Positions 55,847-64,000 of a DNA stretch of 64,000 nt are shown here, piece after piece (position 1 is the first letter of the stretch; each line of letters begins with the position of its first letter). The position numbers and the translations under genes are program-made. Origin of the DNA: Pseudomonas putida. GTDB lineage: Bacteria > Pseudomonadota > Gammaproteobacteria > Pseudomonadales > Pseudomonadaceae. The notes below the pieces were generated by a model. That model was not told where the DNA came from. It did not search any database and saw nothing but the letters and a program-made list of their open reading frames with translations. The stretch lies in the NCBI RefSeq assembly GCF_028682395.1, contig NZ_JANHLC010000001.1, positions 186,001 through 250,000 on the forward strand, given 5' to 3'.

Positions 55847-56791
55847 TCATGCTTGTCGTTCCGGCTTGCCCAGGGTCGGCTCAAGCGCCATACGCTCGAC
55901 CAGGAAATCGATAAAGACCCGCAACTTGGGCGGCAAATAGCGGGTTGGCGCATGCAACAGCCAGGCACCGCCATGGTAGGACGCCAGAAAACTCCACGCC
56001 GCCAGCACCTGAACAATCGTTCCCTGTTCCAAAGCATGGCGAGCCGTGAAGTACGGCAAGCTGCCAATACCGACATGCTGTAACACCGCATCCAGGCGAA
56101 CGCCGGCATGGTTGGCCGCATAACGACCGCGCACCCCGACCGTCACGGTCTTGCTGCCCTGCTTGAACTTCCAGCGGGCGTCGCTCGGCGTTTCGCCCAG
56201 GTAGATGCAACTGTGCTCCAGCAGGTCATGGGGATGCTGCGGCGTACCATGCTCGGCCAGATAGCGCGGCGTCGCACAGAGCAAATGCTCGATGGGTAGC
56301 AACTGGCGCCCAACCAGGCCTGGCGGCGGCCGATCGGTGATGCGAATGGTCAGGTCGACATTGTCGTCGATCAGATCCACATAGCGATCCTCGAGAATCA
56401 TCTGCACATCGACTCGCGGGTAGAGCCGCAGAAAATCCGCGATATGGGGGTGGATGACAAAACGCCCGACCGCCTTGGGCACACTAACTCGAATCAGGCC
56501 CTCGGGCTCCTGGGTGTGCTGCCCGCTGATCTCCATGACCGAGCGCGCTGCATCCACCATCTCTCGACAGCGTTTGAAGACTTCTTCCCCGGCTTCGCTA
56601 AGGCGCAGTTTGCGCGTGGTGCGCTGCATCAACCGAGTCGCCAGGGCCTTTTCCAGCCGGGAGATCGCCCGACTGACCGCCGAAGGTGATAAATCGAGTT
56701 GACGTGCCGCTTCGGAAAAACTGCCGGTCTCGACCACCCGTACGAAAACGGCCATTTCCTGCAACAGGGACAGAGAGGGATTGATGCTCAT
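55847..56791 (-). CDS. LysR-family transcriptional regulator
   Basis: 314 residues. HTH in the first 60 residues (AVFVRVVETGSFSEAARQLDLSPSAVSRAI), followed by the periplasmic-binding-like sensor domain (VPKAVGRFVIHPHIADFL). Likely controls the divergent LysE-family exporter gene. The ATG at MSINPSLSLLQEM was preferred; another ATG is five codons upstream and neither has a clear ribosome site. Confidence 0.9.
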   Translation of the reverse strand: MSINPSLSLLQEMAVFVRVVETGSFSEAARQLDLSPSAVSRAISRLEKALATRLMQRTTRKLRLSEAGEEVFKRCREMVDAARSVMEISGQHTQEPEGLIRVSVPKAVGRFVIHPHIADFLRLYPRVDVQMILEDRYVDLIDDNVDLTIRITDRPPPGLVGRQLLPIEHLLCATPRYLAEHGTPQHPHDLLEHSCIYLGETPSDARWKFKQGSKTVTVGVRGRYAANHAGVRLDAVLQHVGIGSLPYFTARHALEQGTIVQVLAAWSFLASYHGGAWLLHAPTRYLPPKLRVFIDFLVERMALEPTLGKPERQA

Positions 56792-56820
56792 AGCGCACAG
56801 GTCCATTGATTTCTGAATGG

Positions 56821-56850
56821 ATTATCACAGAACAAGGCCGTTCCTATAAT
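56821..56850. promoter_or_regulatory. Overlapping divergent promoters of the LysR and LysE genes
   Basis: Rightward: TTATCA (56822-56827), 17 bases, TATAAT (56845-56850). Leftward: extended TG, one base, GATAAT (-10 at 56821-56826) with TTATAG 17 bases further. Each -10 lies in the other promoter's -35, so only one can be used at a time. Confidence 0.6.
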
Positions 56851-56913
56851 AAAAACAGCGGCACATAAACCCGTGCTGCCCCCTCTGCACCTCTCGCGCC
56901 CCCTGGAACCGCC

Positions 56914-57552
56914 ATGCTTTCTCATTACCTTCCCGAATTTCTTGCCCTCGCGGGTATCCACTTCCTGGCCGTCGTCGCCCCAGGCCCCGATTTCGCCGTG
57001 ACAGTGCGCCAAAGCGTGCGCTATGGACGGCTGATCGGCCTGATGACGGCCCTGGGTATTGGCGCTGGGATTTCGGTCCATGTGCTGTACACCCTACTGG
57101 GCATTGGCGCCGTGATGCACAGTGCGCCGTGGCTATTGAATATCGCCAAACTGGTCGGTGGCGCCTATATCCTTTACCTGGGCATCAGCCTGCTACGCAG
57201 CAAACCACGTGCGACGAACGGCGACACCGAGGCGCCGACGCACGAGGCCGCCAGCCAAGGCTGGAGCAAGGCCTTTATGATCGGCTTCCTGACTAACGCC
57301 ACCAACCCCAAGGCCACGCTGTTTTTCCTGGCCATCTTCACCACGCTCGTCAGTGCCTCAACGCCCCTGCCCATTCAGGCCCTTTATGGTGTGTGGATGT
57401 GCGGCGTCAATGCGTTGTGGTTTGTGCTGGTCAGCCTGCTGTTCTCTAGCCCTGGCGTGCGCCAGGCATTTCTGCGCCTGGGCCACTGGTTCGAACGAAC
57501 CATGGGGGTGATTCTGATCGCCTTCGCCGCCCGACTGCTGCTGACACTCTGA
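56914..57552 (+). CDS. LysE/RhtB-family amino-acid exporter
   Basis: 212 residues, five or six membrane spans. LysE signature VAPGPDFAVTVRQSVRYGRLIGLMTALGIG lies at about 23-52, and FLTNATNPKATLFFLAIF in the second half. Probably exports an amino acid or homoserine lactone-type compound; substrate unknown. Divergent from the LysR gene and probably controlled by it. Confidence 0.9.
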   Translation: MLSHYLPEFLALAGIHFLAVVAPGPDFAVTVRQSVRYGRLIGLMTALGIGAGISVHVLYTLLGIGAVMHSAPWLLNIAKLVGGAYILYLGISLLRSKPRATNGDTEAPTHEAASQGWSKAFMIGFLTNATNPKATLFFLAIFTTLVSASTPLPIQALYGVWMCGVNALWFVLVSLLFSSPGVRQAFLRLGHWFERTMGVILIAFAARLLLTL

Positions 57553-57675
57553 TCCTTGCCGCGAAACCCCGCGCAGCCGGTATCTAAGCGGCCTGCCTGG
57601 GCGCTGCGGCAATGGACAATGCAAATCGCAGACAAACAAAAACGCCGCTCTATTGAGCGGCGTTTTTGTATAAAT

Positions 57676-57751
<76 letters not shown>

Positions 57752-57754
57752 AAA

Positions 57755-57830
57755 TGGCGTCCCCTAGGGGACTCGAACCCCTGTTACCGCCGTGAAAGGG
57801 CGGTGTCCTAGGCCACTAGACGAAGGGGAC
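57755..57830 (-). tRNA. tRNA-Glu (TTC)
   Basis: 76-nt cloverleaf starting GTCCCCTTCGTCTAG and ending GGGGACGCCA; anticodon loop CTTTCAC with anticodon TTC. Three bases upstream of the tRNA-Gly in transcription order. Confidence 0.98.
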
Positions 57831-57934
57831 ACGCTGCCCGGAACACATGGTGTGTGTCCCAGTGCCCAGATCCGCATCCGAAGACTTGGTTCTGGTTTCA
57901 CTCAACTTCACCCGAAGGCAAAGCTGTTTAAAAT

Positions 57935-58010
<76 letters not shown>

Positions 58011-58013
58011 ATA

Positions 58014-58089
58014 TGGCGTCCCCTAGGGGACTCGAACCCCTGTTACCGCCGTGAAAGGGCGGTGTCCTAGGCCACTAGACGAAGGGGAC
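58014..58089 (-). tRNA. tRNA-Glu (TTC), second copy
   Basis: Identical to the copy at 57755. First gene of the leftward tRNA cluster (Glu-Gly-Glu-Gly), about 60 bases after the promoter. Confidence 0.98.
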
Positions 58090-58152
58090 ACACGTACAAC
58101 ATTCACTACTCTTTGGCGCTTCGCTGTGTGCTTTACGCTGCAAGTGGCGCGC

Positions 58153-58181
58153 ATTCTATGGATGGATTGGGAAGTCGTCAA
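58153..58181 (-). promoter_or_regulatory. Strong promoter of the tRNA cluster
   Basis: TTGACG, 17 bases, TAGAAT on the minus strand, followed by a GC-rich GCGCGCC discriminator as in stringently controlled stable-RNA promoters. Confidence 0.85.
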
Positions 58182-58260
58182 CCCCCAGATATAAATTTAT
58201 TTAAATCAATGACTTCCCGGTACTTTGGGGCTGACAGAGAGATTCTCGACGCCTGACCTT

Positions 58261-58301
58261 TGACGTCTATTTTATGACGAGCGACTAGACGTTATAGTCG
58301 C
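58261..58301 (+). promoter_or_regulatory. Two interleaved inverted repeats upstream of the coiled-coil gene
   Basis: Arms TGACGTCTA (58261-58269) and TAGACGTTA (58286-58294, one G-T) enclose the first arm of a second pair, GCGACTA (58281-58287) and TAGTCGC (58295-58301). The A-B-A'-B' order allows two alternative hairpins or a pseudoknot; A' and B share two bases. It lies 142 bases before the next ORF. No other feature is evident in 58182-58442 beyond it. Confidence 0.45.
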
Positions 58302-58442
58302 CCACGAAATTTGATGGCAATGTGCACCTCTTTATAGAGAAGACCCTCCTGGTCCTCGTCAGGTCCTGCGCTACCATCCAATCTATCCGTCTGCAAGACT
58401 AGTCACTACACTCGCATACACCACCCCGAAGAGGTTTTAACG

Positions 58443-59210
58443 GTGACCCCACTCATGATCACCCTGCTAGTCATAGCCGGGATCTTTTTACTGATCACCA
58501 TTGGCTACATGAACCATGTAGTGGAGAACAATAAACTGGAGAAAGCCCGGCACAAGATCGAACTCAACGACCGTCTGCGCCGTTGCAGTGAAATCTCCGA
58601 GACCTTCCCCGGACAATTGATGTCGCCAGCACTCAAGCTGCTGCTGACTCGCCTGGAGCTCAATGCCACTCAACGCCTGCTCCAACTGGAGAAATCCAAT
58701 GCCAACCTCAGAGCCCGAGTGAGCGAGCTCGAAACCCTGATCGGCCAAGGCGAGTCCATCCCGATCAACAACCCGCCCAACCCGATCCAGACCGAAGTCA
58801 AGGCCAAGGATGTCCGCTTCCTATTGGAGGCACTGCATGGCCAAGTGGTCCGCGCGGCCCAGGACGGCGTTTTGCCTGCCAATGAAGCCAAGCGCTGGGT
58901 CAAGGAGATCCGCCATATCCTGGTCTTGCTGCATATCGAGTTTTTCAACAACCTCGGCCAGCACGCCCTCCAGCAGAACCAGCCGGGCCAGGCCCGCCTG
59001 GCCTTCGAGCGCGGCGTACAGTACCTGCGCAAGCAGACGGAACCGGCCCTCTATGCCGAGCAATTGCAGTACATGGAGAAGCTGCTGGCCCGCGCCAACT
59101 CCATGGTGCTGAGCAAGAACGAAGCTGCACCCGACGATGCCAACGAGCTGACCGAAGGCCTGAAGACCGATGCAGCCGATGACTGGAAGAAGAAGGTTAT
59201 CTACGACTAA
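58443..59210 (+). CDS. Membrane-anchored coiled-coil protein
   Basis: 255 residues. One N-terminal membrane span (MITLLVIAGIFLLITIGYMN), then a charged helical segment (about 25-100, with ELNATQRLLQLEKSNANLRARVSELETL as coiled coil), then a helical domain with a TPR-like look around 160-215 (FNNLGQHALQQNQPGQARLAFERGVQYL). Cytoplasmic body likely. I do not recognise a named family. GTG start with GAGGTTTTAACG before it; own terminator. Confidence 0.75.
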   Translation: MTPLMITLLVIAGIFLLITIGYMNHVVENNKLEKARHKIELNDRLRRCSEISETFPGQLMSPALKLLLTRLELNATQRLLQLEKSNANLRARVSELETLIGQGESIPINNPPNPIQTEVKAKDVRFLLEALHGQVVRAAQDGVLPANEAKRWVKEIRHILVLLHIEFFNNLGQHALQQNQPGQARLAFERGVQYLRKQTEPALYAEQLQYMEKLLARANSMVLSKNEAAPDDANELTEGLKTDAADDWKKKVIYD

Positions 59211-59229
59211 ACCCTGCGCGCACGACCAG

Positions 59230-59257
59230 AACGGACAGGCCTGACCTGTCCGTTTTC
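59230..59257 (+). terminator. Terminator of the coiled-coil protein gene
   Basis: ACGGACAGG / CCTGA / CCTGTCCGT stem followed by TTTT, 20 bases after the stop. Confidence 0.85.
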
Positions 59258-59376
59258 GTATCTGTCGCCCACACGCTATCCCGGCAGATGCCCGGCAAGG
59301 TCAGTCAGGGAATACGAAGTGAGGGAGGTAAGGCGCGAGGGCGAGGCGAGGAGCGAGGGGTTCAGCGAGCGAAAAC

Positions 59377-59406
59377 AAAAAAGCAGCCGATAACGGCTGC
59401 TTTTTT
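59377..59406. terminator. Bidirectional terminator before yggL
   Basis: AAAAAAGCAGCC / GATAAC / GGCTGCTTTTTT; it serves the leftward YggL gene. A purine-rich stretch (59320-59370) next to it shows no gene. Confidence 0.88.
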
Positions 59407-59414
59407 GTATGACA

Positions 59415-59759
59415 TCAGGCTACCGGATTGATCGGCTTTTCCGGGTACCAGACGTCAATCAGCGGGCTGACTTCAACATTGGTCAGTTCGCTGCGGCCTT
59501 TGAGCCAGGCTTCGACAGTCGCGCGTTGCTCTTCGCTGACCGAGCCACGCTTGCCTAGGCAAACCAGACCGTAGTCATCGCCGCCAACATAGCCAAGGCC
59601 ATTGGCTTCCATGGCTTCTTTGAGGAATGCGTCGAGGAATGCGTCGATAGCCTCTTCAGCCAGATCTTCCTTGAAATCCAGGTTCAGCTCGAAACCCAGC
59701 TCTTGAAATTCATCAACGCAGAGTTTTTTGCGCAGACGCTGGGAACGGTTAGTGGCCAT
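59415..59759 (-). CDS. yggL: YggL family 50S ribosome-associated protein
   Basis: 114 residues. MATNRSQRLRKKLCVDEFQELGFEL start and DAFLDAFLKEAMEANGLGYVGG in the middle match DUF469/YggL, reported to bind the 50S subunit. Monocistronic with its own terminator; start by ATG after AGAGGATTGTTTC. Confidence 0.9.
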   Translation of the reverse strand: MATNRSQRLRKKLCVDEFQELGFELNLDFKEDLAEEAIDAFLDAFLKEAMEANGLGYVGGDDYGLVCLGKRGSVSEEQRATVEAWLKGRSELTNVEVSPLIDVWYPEKPINPVA

Positions 59760-59983
59760 GAAACAATCCTCTTGAGTAATAACCGCGGCACTTTAGCAGC
59801 TTCGGCCGACGATTGCCCGCCTCTCTCGGAACCCTCGGTCGCCCGCTGCAAAAAAACGCTGCCCAGACCGCCATGCAGCGGCGCAACTACACCGGCCATA
59901 AGGCATAATGCCGACACTTTCATGACCACTGAGGGCTTTTTTACACGCCCTCGTTTCCCCTTTGCAGCAGGGTTTTATTTCAT

Positions 59984-61438
59984 ATGCTCAAATCGCTCCG
60001 TCCACTGCTTCTCGCCGGCCTGCTACTGCCTTTGGCCATCAATGCCAATGCCGGACCGGTCAACACCACGCTCTCGCCCAAGGTTCAGCAGGCGCTGAAA
60101 AACAACAAGCTGCAGAACGATGCGCTGTCGCTGGTCATGCTGCCACTCAATGGCCCAGGCACACCGACCGTGTTCAATGCCGATGTCTCGGTCAACCCGG
60201 CCTCGACCATGAAGCTGGTCACCACCTACGCTGCGCTGGAAATGCTTGGTCCGACCTATCAGTGGAAAACCGAGTTCTACACTGACGGCACACTGGCCAA
60301 TGGGGTGCTCAACGGCAACCTGTACCTCAAGGGCGGTGGCGACCCCAAGCTGAACATGGAAAAACTCTGGCTGCTGATGCGCGACCTTCGCGCCAATGGC
60401 GTACAACAGGTCACCGGTGACCTGGTGCTCGACCGCAGCCACTTCCTGCAACCGCAACTGCCGGTTTTCAACGACGACGGCAATGACGAAAACAAGCCCT
60501 TCCTGGTCAAGCCCGACTCGCTGCTGGTCAACCTCAAGGCCCTGCGTTTCGTCGCGCGCAACGAGGCCGGCAAGGTACTAATTTCGGTCGAACCACCGAT
60601 TGCCCGGATCCGCATCGACAACCAGGTCAAGATTGCCAATACCAAGCAATGCACTGGCGATGTTCGCTACAACCCGGTAGCACAGGCCGATGGCACCACG
60701 CTGGTCACCGTCAGCGGGCAACTGGCCGATGGCTGCAGCTCGCAGACCTACCTGTCACTGCTCGACCACGCCACCTATGCGGCTGGCGCCGTGCGCGCGA
60801 TCTGGCAGGAACTGGGCGGCACCATCCATGGCAAGGACCGCCTCGACGCCGTGCCCAAGAGCGCTCGCGTCGTGGCCCGCGCCTTCTCGCCGGACCTGGC
60901 GGAAATCATCCGCGATATCAATAAATACAGTAACAACACCATGGCCCAACAGTTGTTCCTGAGCCTTGGCGCCAAGTTTCGCAATGATGCCGATGGCGAC
61001 GACGCCAAGGCCGCGCAGCGGGTTATCCGTCAGTGGCTGGCACAAAAAGGCATCACCGCGCCGCACCTGGTCATGGAAAACGGCTCAGGCCTCTCCCGCG
61101 CCGAACGCGTCAGCGCCCGAGAAATGGCGGCGATGCTGCAAGCCGCCTGGAAAAGCCCCTATGCCGCGGAGTTCATCAGCTCCATGCCTATCGCGGGAAT
61201 GGACGGCACCATGCGCAAACGCCTGAAACGCACCGCCATGTCCGGCGAAGCCCATATCAAGACCGGCACCCTGAACACCGTCCGCGCCATTGCCGGCTTC
61301 AGCCGCGACAGCAATGGCAATACCTGGGCCGTGGTCGCGATCCTCAACGATCCAAAACCGTGGGGCGCCTCGTCGGTGCTGGACCAGGTCCTGCTCGACC
61401 TGTATCGCCAACCGAAGCTGGTCGCCCAGCAGCCTTAA
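59984..61438 (+). CDS. dacB: D-alanyl-D-alanine carboxypeptidase/endopeptidase PBP4
   Basis: 484 residues. Signal peptide (1-23). Penicillin-binding motifs SxxK (Ser74-Lys77 in PASTMK), SxN (Ser316-Asn318) and KTG (426-428). The 240-residue stretch between the first two is the extra domain of class C PBPs. Trims and cleaves peptidoglycan peptides in the periplasm; loss of this enzyme (dacB) raises AmpC in Pseudomonas. Ends at a strong terminator. Confidence 0.95.
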   Translation: MLKSLRPLLLAGLLLPLAINANAGPVNTTLSPKVQQALKNNKLQNDALSLVMLPLNGPGTPTVFNADVSVNPASTMKLVTTYAALEMLGPTYQWKTEFYTDGTLANGVLNGNLYLKGGGDPKLNMEKLWLLMRDLRANGVQQVTGDLVLDRSHFLQPQLPVFNDDGNDENKPFLVKPDSLLVNLKALRFVARNEAGKVLISVEPPIARIRIDNQVKIANTKQCTGDVRYNPVAQADGTTLVTVSGQLADGCSSQTYLSLLDHATYAAGAVRAIWQELGGTIHGKDRLDAVPKSARVVARAFSPDLAEIIRDINKYSNNTMAQQLFLSLGAKFRNDADGDDAKAAQRVIRQWLAQKGITAPHLVMENGSGLSRAERVSAREMAAMLQAAWKSPYAAEFISSMPIAGMDGTMRKRLKRTAMSGEAHIKTGTLNTVRAIAGFSRDSNGNTWAVVAILNDPKPWGASSVLDQVLLDLYRQPKLVAQQP

Positions 61439-61451
61439 CAGCAACCGCAAA

Positions 61452-61498
61452 CGACTAAGCAGCAAGCTGCTGCTTGCTGCCTAGTCGCTGTTTTTTTT
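61452..61498 (+). terminator. Terminator of dacB
   Basis: CGACTA-A-GCAGCAAGC and GCTTGCTGC-C-TAGTCG form a long stem with one mismatch, followed by eight T overlapping the stop of the next, convergent gene. Confidence 0.92.
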
Positions 61499-63875
61499 AA
61501 GCCAACTCAGCCTGAACCCGGTCACGTCCCGCCTGCTTCGCCGCGTAGACGCCCGAGTCTGCACGCAGCAACAACGCATCGCCGCCCTCCCCCATACGCC
61601 AGCAGGCCACACCAAAACTTGCCGTCACACTGCCCACGGCTTCGAATGGCACCTGGCGCAAGCTTTCCCACAGCTGCCGAGCCAGCATCTGCGCCTGCGC
61701 GGCATTGGTTGCCGGGCACAAGACCAAAAACTCCTCGCCGCCCAACCGACAGAACACATCGCTGCTACGCAAGCGCCGCCCAATGCGCAGGCAGACCTCC
61801 TTCAAGACTTGATCACCGACAGCATGACCATGCACATCATTGATCCGCTTGAAGTGATCGATATCGAGCATGATCACCGCCAGTTCCCCCATTCCTTCCG
61901 CCACCCGCGTCAACTCGGCCTGGAGACGCTCCTGAAAAAAGCGACGATTGTGCACACCGGTCAGGGCGTCGGTTACCGATAGCGTGCGCAACTCCTCCTC
62001 GACCCGCTTCAAATCGGTGATATCGGAAAGATAGCCGTGCCACTGCACATCTCCGCCCGGAAGCCGCTCCGGCGTCGCTTCGCCACGCACCCAGCGCACG
62101 CCGCGCGCGGGCAGGCACACGCGATATTCCTCGCGCCAGGGGCCAAGCCCCTCGGCAGAGTGACGGATCGATGCGAGCACCCGAGACAGGTCTTGCGGGT
62201 GAATACGCTCGAACACCGGCTGGGCATCGTGCCGCAATATTTGCGGTTCGATTTCATAGATATCGCGCAGGCCTTCGCTGGTGTAGCTAAAGCAGGAACG
62301 CCCATCGAGGCTAAGGCGGAACTGATAAATCCCACCCGGCACATGGGCGCTGAGTTTTTCCAACAGGCGATCACGAGCCGCCAGGGCTTCGTGCACGCGC
62401 TTGCGCTCAGTGATATCGATGCACACCGCCAGATGCCCGGCGCATACCCCATCCTCATCCAGCATGGGCGTCACCAGCATGCTCACTGACAGGCAACTGC
62501 CGTCGCGCCGCACCAACGTCCACTCCCGACCTTCGTGCCCATCGCCCTCCTTGATCTCGACCAGCATCGCCTGGGACAACGGTATCGGGGTCCCCTGCTG
62601 ACGCCCCAGCACCTGGGCCCGCCGCTGCAGTTCTTCCGCCAGCAGCAGATCCTCGAGCCGCAATCGTCCCAGTACTTGCGGGCCGACATACCCCAGCATC
62701 TGTTCGGCACCGGCATTGAATGTGGTGATGACCCCACGCAGATCGGTAGCGATAATCGCCACCTGTGTCGCCGCGTCGAGTACGCCGCGCCACTCTCGCT
62801 CGCGCTGGCGCAACTGCGCGGTGCGCTGCTCGACCAGGCTCAACGCCCGGCGTCGCTGACTGACCAGCACATACAGCAGAATGCTGAGCAGCACGCTCAA
62901 CAAGCCGCCCAGCAACCCGACCACATTGGCAAACGAGTGATTGGCAAGAAAGAACGCCTCGCTGGGACGCACATCCACTTCGTACTCATGGTCCGCCAGG
63001 CGCAACCGCCTGGTAGCCCTCAGCGAGCTCGGCGCGGCGGGACTGACTGAGTCGAACAGCACTTCGCGCGCGCCCTCGGTGGAAAGATCGAGAATCCGCA
63101 CCGCCAGATTGTCTTCCCCCGGCGCCGGCAAACCATCGGCCAGCAGTTGGCGCATGCTGATCGCCGCCGTGACATAGCCATAGGGTTGAGGCGAGGGAAC
63201 CTGCGCCGACGGGAGCCGCGAAACCGGCGCCACCAACAGAACACCCCGGGCATACGCCGGCTCGACCCCAACCAGGCTCATCGGCTGCGAAACAGCCATG
63301 TTGCCATTGCTGCGGGCGTGCTCCAGGGTCAAGCGACGCAAGGGCTGGGCCAGCAGATCGAAGCCCAGGGGTGAATCGAGCACGCTCAGGGTCTGGCTGT
63401 ACAGTAGCGGCACATACTCCGCGCGCGGCCCGGCCAACTGCAGCACACCATCGGCATCCAGTTCACGAATCGAAAAATTGACTAGGCCCTGTTCGCGCAC
63501 CTGCTGCTCGAAGGCCGCACGTTCGTTACCCGCAACGCGCGGGGCCCAGGCATACGCCTGAGTGCGCAATAGCAACGGTCCGGCAAAGCCATCGAATTCC
63601 TGGCGGGAGATTGAATCGGAGCTCACGAAGAAGCGGCGCAGGCTATCCAGGCGTTGCACCTGATCATCGAAGCGCTCTTCAATACGACTGAGTCGTTCGC
63701 CCACCAGCAGATCGAAACGCTGCTGCAACTGACGCTGATAGAGATGATCCAGCGCCAGCGCCAGCAAGGCGCTCAACAGCCCGCCCATGAGCAACGCCGA
63801 GACCGCAACGATCCAGGCCCACGCCCGCTCGCTGATCAAGTTCAACTGCTTCTGTTTGATGGCAGGCAACGGCAT
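61497..63875 (-). CDS. CHASE-PAS-PAS diguanylate cyclase
   Basis: 792 residues. Membrane span at about 20-43, periplasmic CHASE sensor (60-305), second span (315-338), PAS at about 355-490, a second PAS at about 510-625 and a GGDEF domain. The active site reads GGEEF (712-716) with an inhibitory I-site RSSD at 703-706, five residues before it, so it should make c-di-GMP with product feedback. No EAL domain. Convergent with dacB. Confidence 0.93.
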   Translation of the reverse strand: MPLPAIKQKQLNLISERAWAWIVAVSALLMGGLLSALLALALDHLYQRQLQQRFDLLVGERLSRIEERFDDQVQRLDSLRRFFVSSDSISRQEFDGFAGPLLLRTQAYAWAPRVAGNERAAFEQQVREQGLVNFSIRELDADGVLQLAGPRAEYVPLLYSQTLSVLDSPLGFDLLAQPLRRLTLEHARSNGNMAVSQPMSLVGVEPAYARGVLLVAPVSRLPSAQVPSPQPYGYVTAAISMRQLLADGLPAPGEDNLAVRILDLSTEGAREVLFDSVSPAAPSSLRATRRLRLADHEYEVDVRPSEAFFLANHSFANVVGLLGGLLSVLLSILLYVLVSQRRRALSLVEQRTAQLRQREREWRGVLDAATQVAIIATDLRGVITTFNAGAEQMLGYVGPQVLGRLRLEDLLLAEELQRRAQVLGRQQGTPIPLSQAMLVEIKEGDGHEGREWTLVRRDGSCLSVSMLVTPMLDEDGVCAGHLAVCIDITERKRVHEALAARDRLLEKLSAHVPGGIYQFRLSLDGRSCFSYTSEGLRDIYEIEPQILRHDAQPVFERIHPQDLSRVLASIRHSAEGLGPWREEYRVCLPARGVRWVRGEATPERLPGGDVQWHGYLSDITDLKRVEEELRTLSVTDALTGVHNRRFFQERLQAELTRVAEGMGELAVIMLDIDHFKRINDVHGHAVGDQVLKEVCLRIGRRLRSSDVFCRLGGEEFLVLCPATNAAQAQMLARQLWESLRQVPFEAVGSVTASFGVACWRMGEGGDALLLRADSGVYAAKQAGRDRVQAELA

Positions 63876-63969
63876 ACGCGCAACTCACAACGCCGGCGCA
63901 CCTGAGCGTCACCTAGGCTTTGACAGATTTATAGCCACTCGCCGCTTGTTTGACTAGCCGTAAAACGAC

Positions 63970-64000
63970 ACCGAAACCGGAAAAACCGGTCCCGGTGCCT
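63970..64000. terminator. Partial hairpin at the window edge
   Basis: CACCG and CGGTG flank ACCGG-AAAAA-CCGGT. It looks like a terminator for a neighbouring gene cut off by the window, so the T-run cannot be seen. Confidence 0.4.

Noticed and set aside
59320..59370. Purine-rich GCGAGG stretch between two terminators as a possible RNA gene
   Set aside because: No promoter, no stable fold and no coding potential that I can see.

Overview
The window is chromosomal DNA from a Pseudomonas, most likely of the fluorescens/putida lineage rather than P. aeruginosa. The evidence is the gene order (etfBA / etf-QO; pilZ-holB-tmk-mltG-pabC-fabF-acpP-fabG-fabD-plsX-rpmF-yceD; rluC / rne; murB-ptp-kdsB-ycaR-lpxK-exbD-exbB-comEC), the rgsA small RNA in its usual place before tatD, a REP element with a GCGAGCAAGCTCGC core, and moderately GC-rich coding sequence. 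It is almost all core genome. I see no insertion sequence, prophage, CRISPR array or defence island, and I found no convincing previously undescribed multi-gene system. The more unusual signals are small: regulatory and RNA structures, start-site oddities and a few domain variants.

Layout. 1-4.5 kb: a possible 31-residue membrane protein, a c-type cytochrome with an extra N-terminal domain, and the three-gene set circularly permuted ATP-grasp / alpha-E / transglutaminase. 4.5-11.3 kb: small conserved genes (an RraB-like RNase E inhibitor, a periplasmic START-domain protein, a YkgJ-type Cys-cluster protein, an exported Lys/Ala-rich protein), a MocR regulator, and an envelope operon of a solute-binding protein, a DUF4398 lipoprotein and an OmpA lipoprotein. 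11.4-15.3 kb: the electron-transfer flavoprotein genes and their ubiquinone oxidoreductase, transcribed divergently around a PsrA-type operator. 15.3-23.9 kb: AraC regulator and alcohol dehydrogenase, methyltransferase, phosphatase, copCD, acetyltransferase, DUF1285, DUF4823, MoaA and a TetR regulator.

24.2-37.8 kb: rgsA, then a long leftward run holding DNA replication (holB, tmk), cell wall (mltG), folate (pabC), fatty-acid and phospholipid synthesis (fabF, acpP, fabG, fabD, plsX) and ribosome genes (rpmF, yceD), then maf, sppA, a HAD phosphatase and rluC. 37.8-41.7 kb: rne with a leader of about 650 nt and a long scaffold C-terminus. 41.9-48.7 kb: a tightly overlapping envelope operon (exbB-exbD-lpxK-ycaR-kdsB-ptp-murB) and comEC. 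49.4-57.6 kb: an ABC-2 exporter, a GST, a second transglutaminase, FadE with its small partner gene, and a LysR/LysE pair; from memory this block sits elsewhere in P. aeruginosa PAO1, so a rearrangement boundary is likely near 49.4 kb. 57.7-58.2 kb: a duplicated tRNA-Gly/tRNA-Glu cluster with a strong promoter. 58.4-63.9 kb: a membrane-anchored coiled-coil protein, YggL, PBP4 (DacB) and a CHASE-PAS-PAS-GGDEF diguanylate cyclase.

Functional threads. FadE, the Etf proteins and the PsrA-like site form a fatty-acid oxidation electron route, while the fab-plsX cluster runs the opposite pathway. Two components tied to RNase E (rne itself and an RraB-like inhibitor) lie in the same window. Start codons were checked against ribosome-binding sites; several genes begin with GTG, plsX probably with TTG, and two (yceD, rluC) look leaderless.
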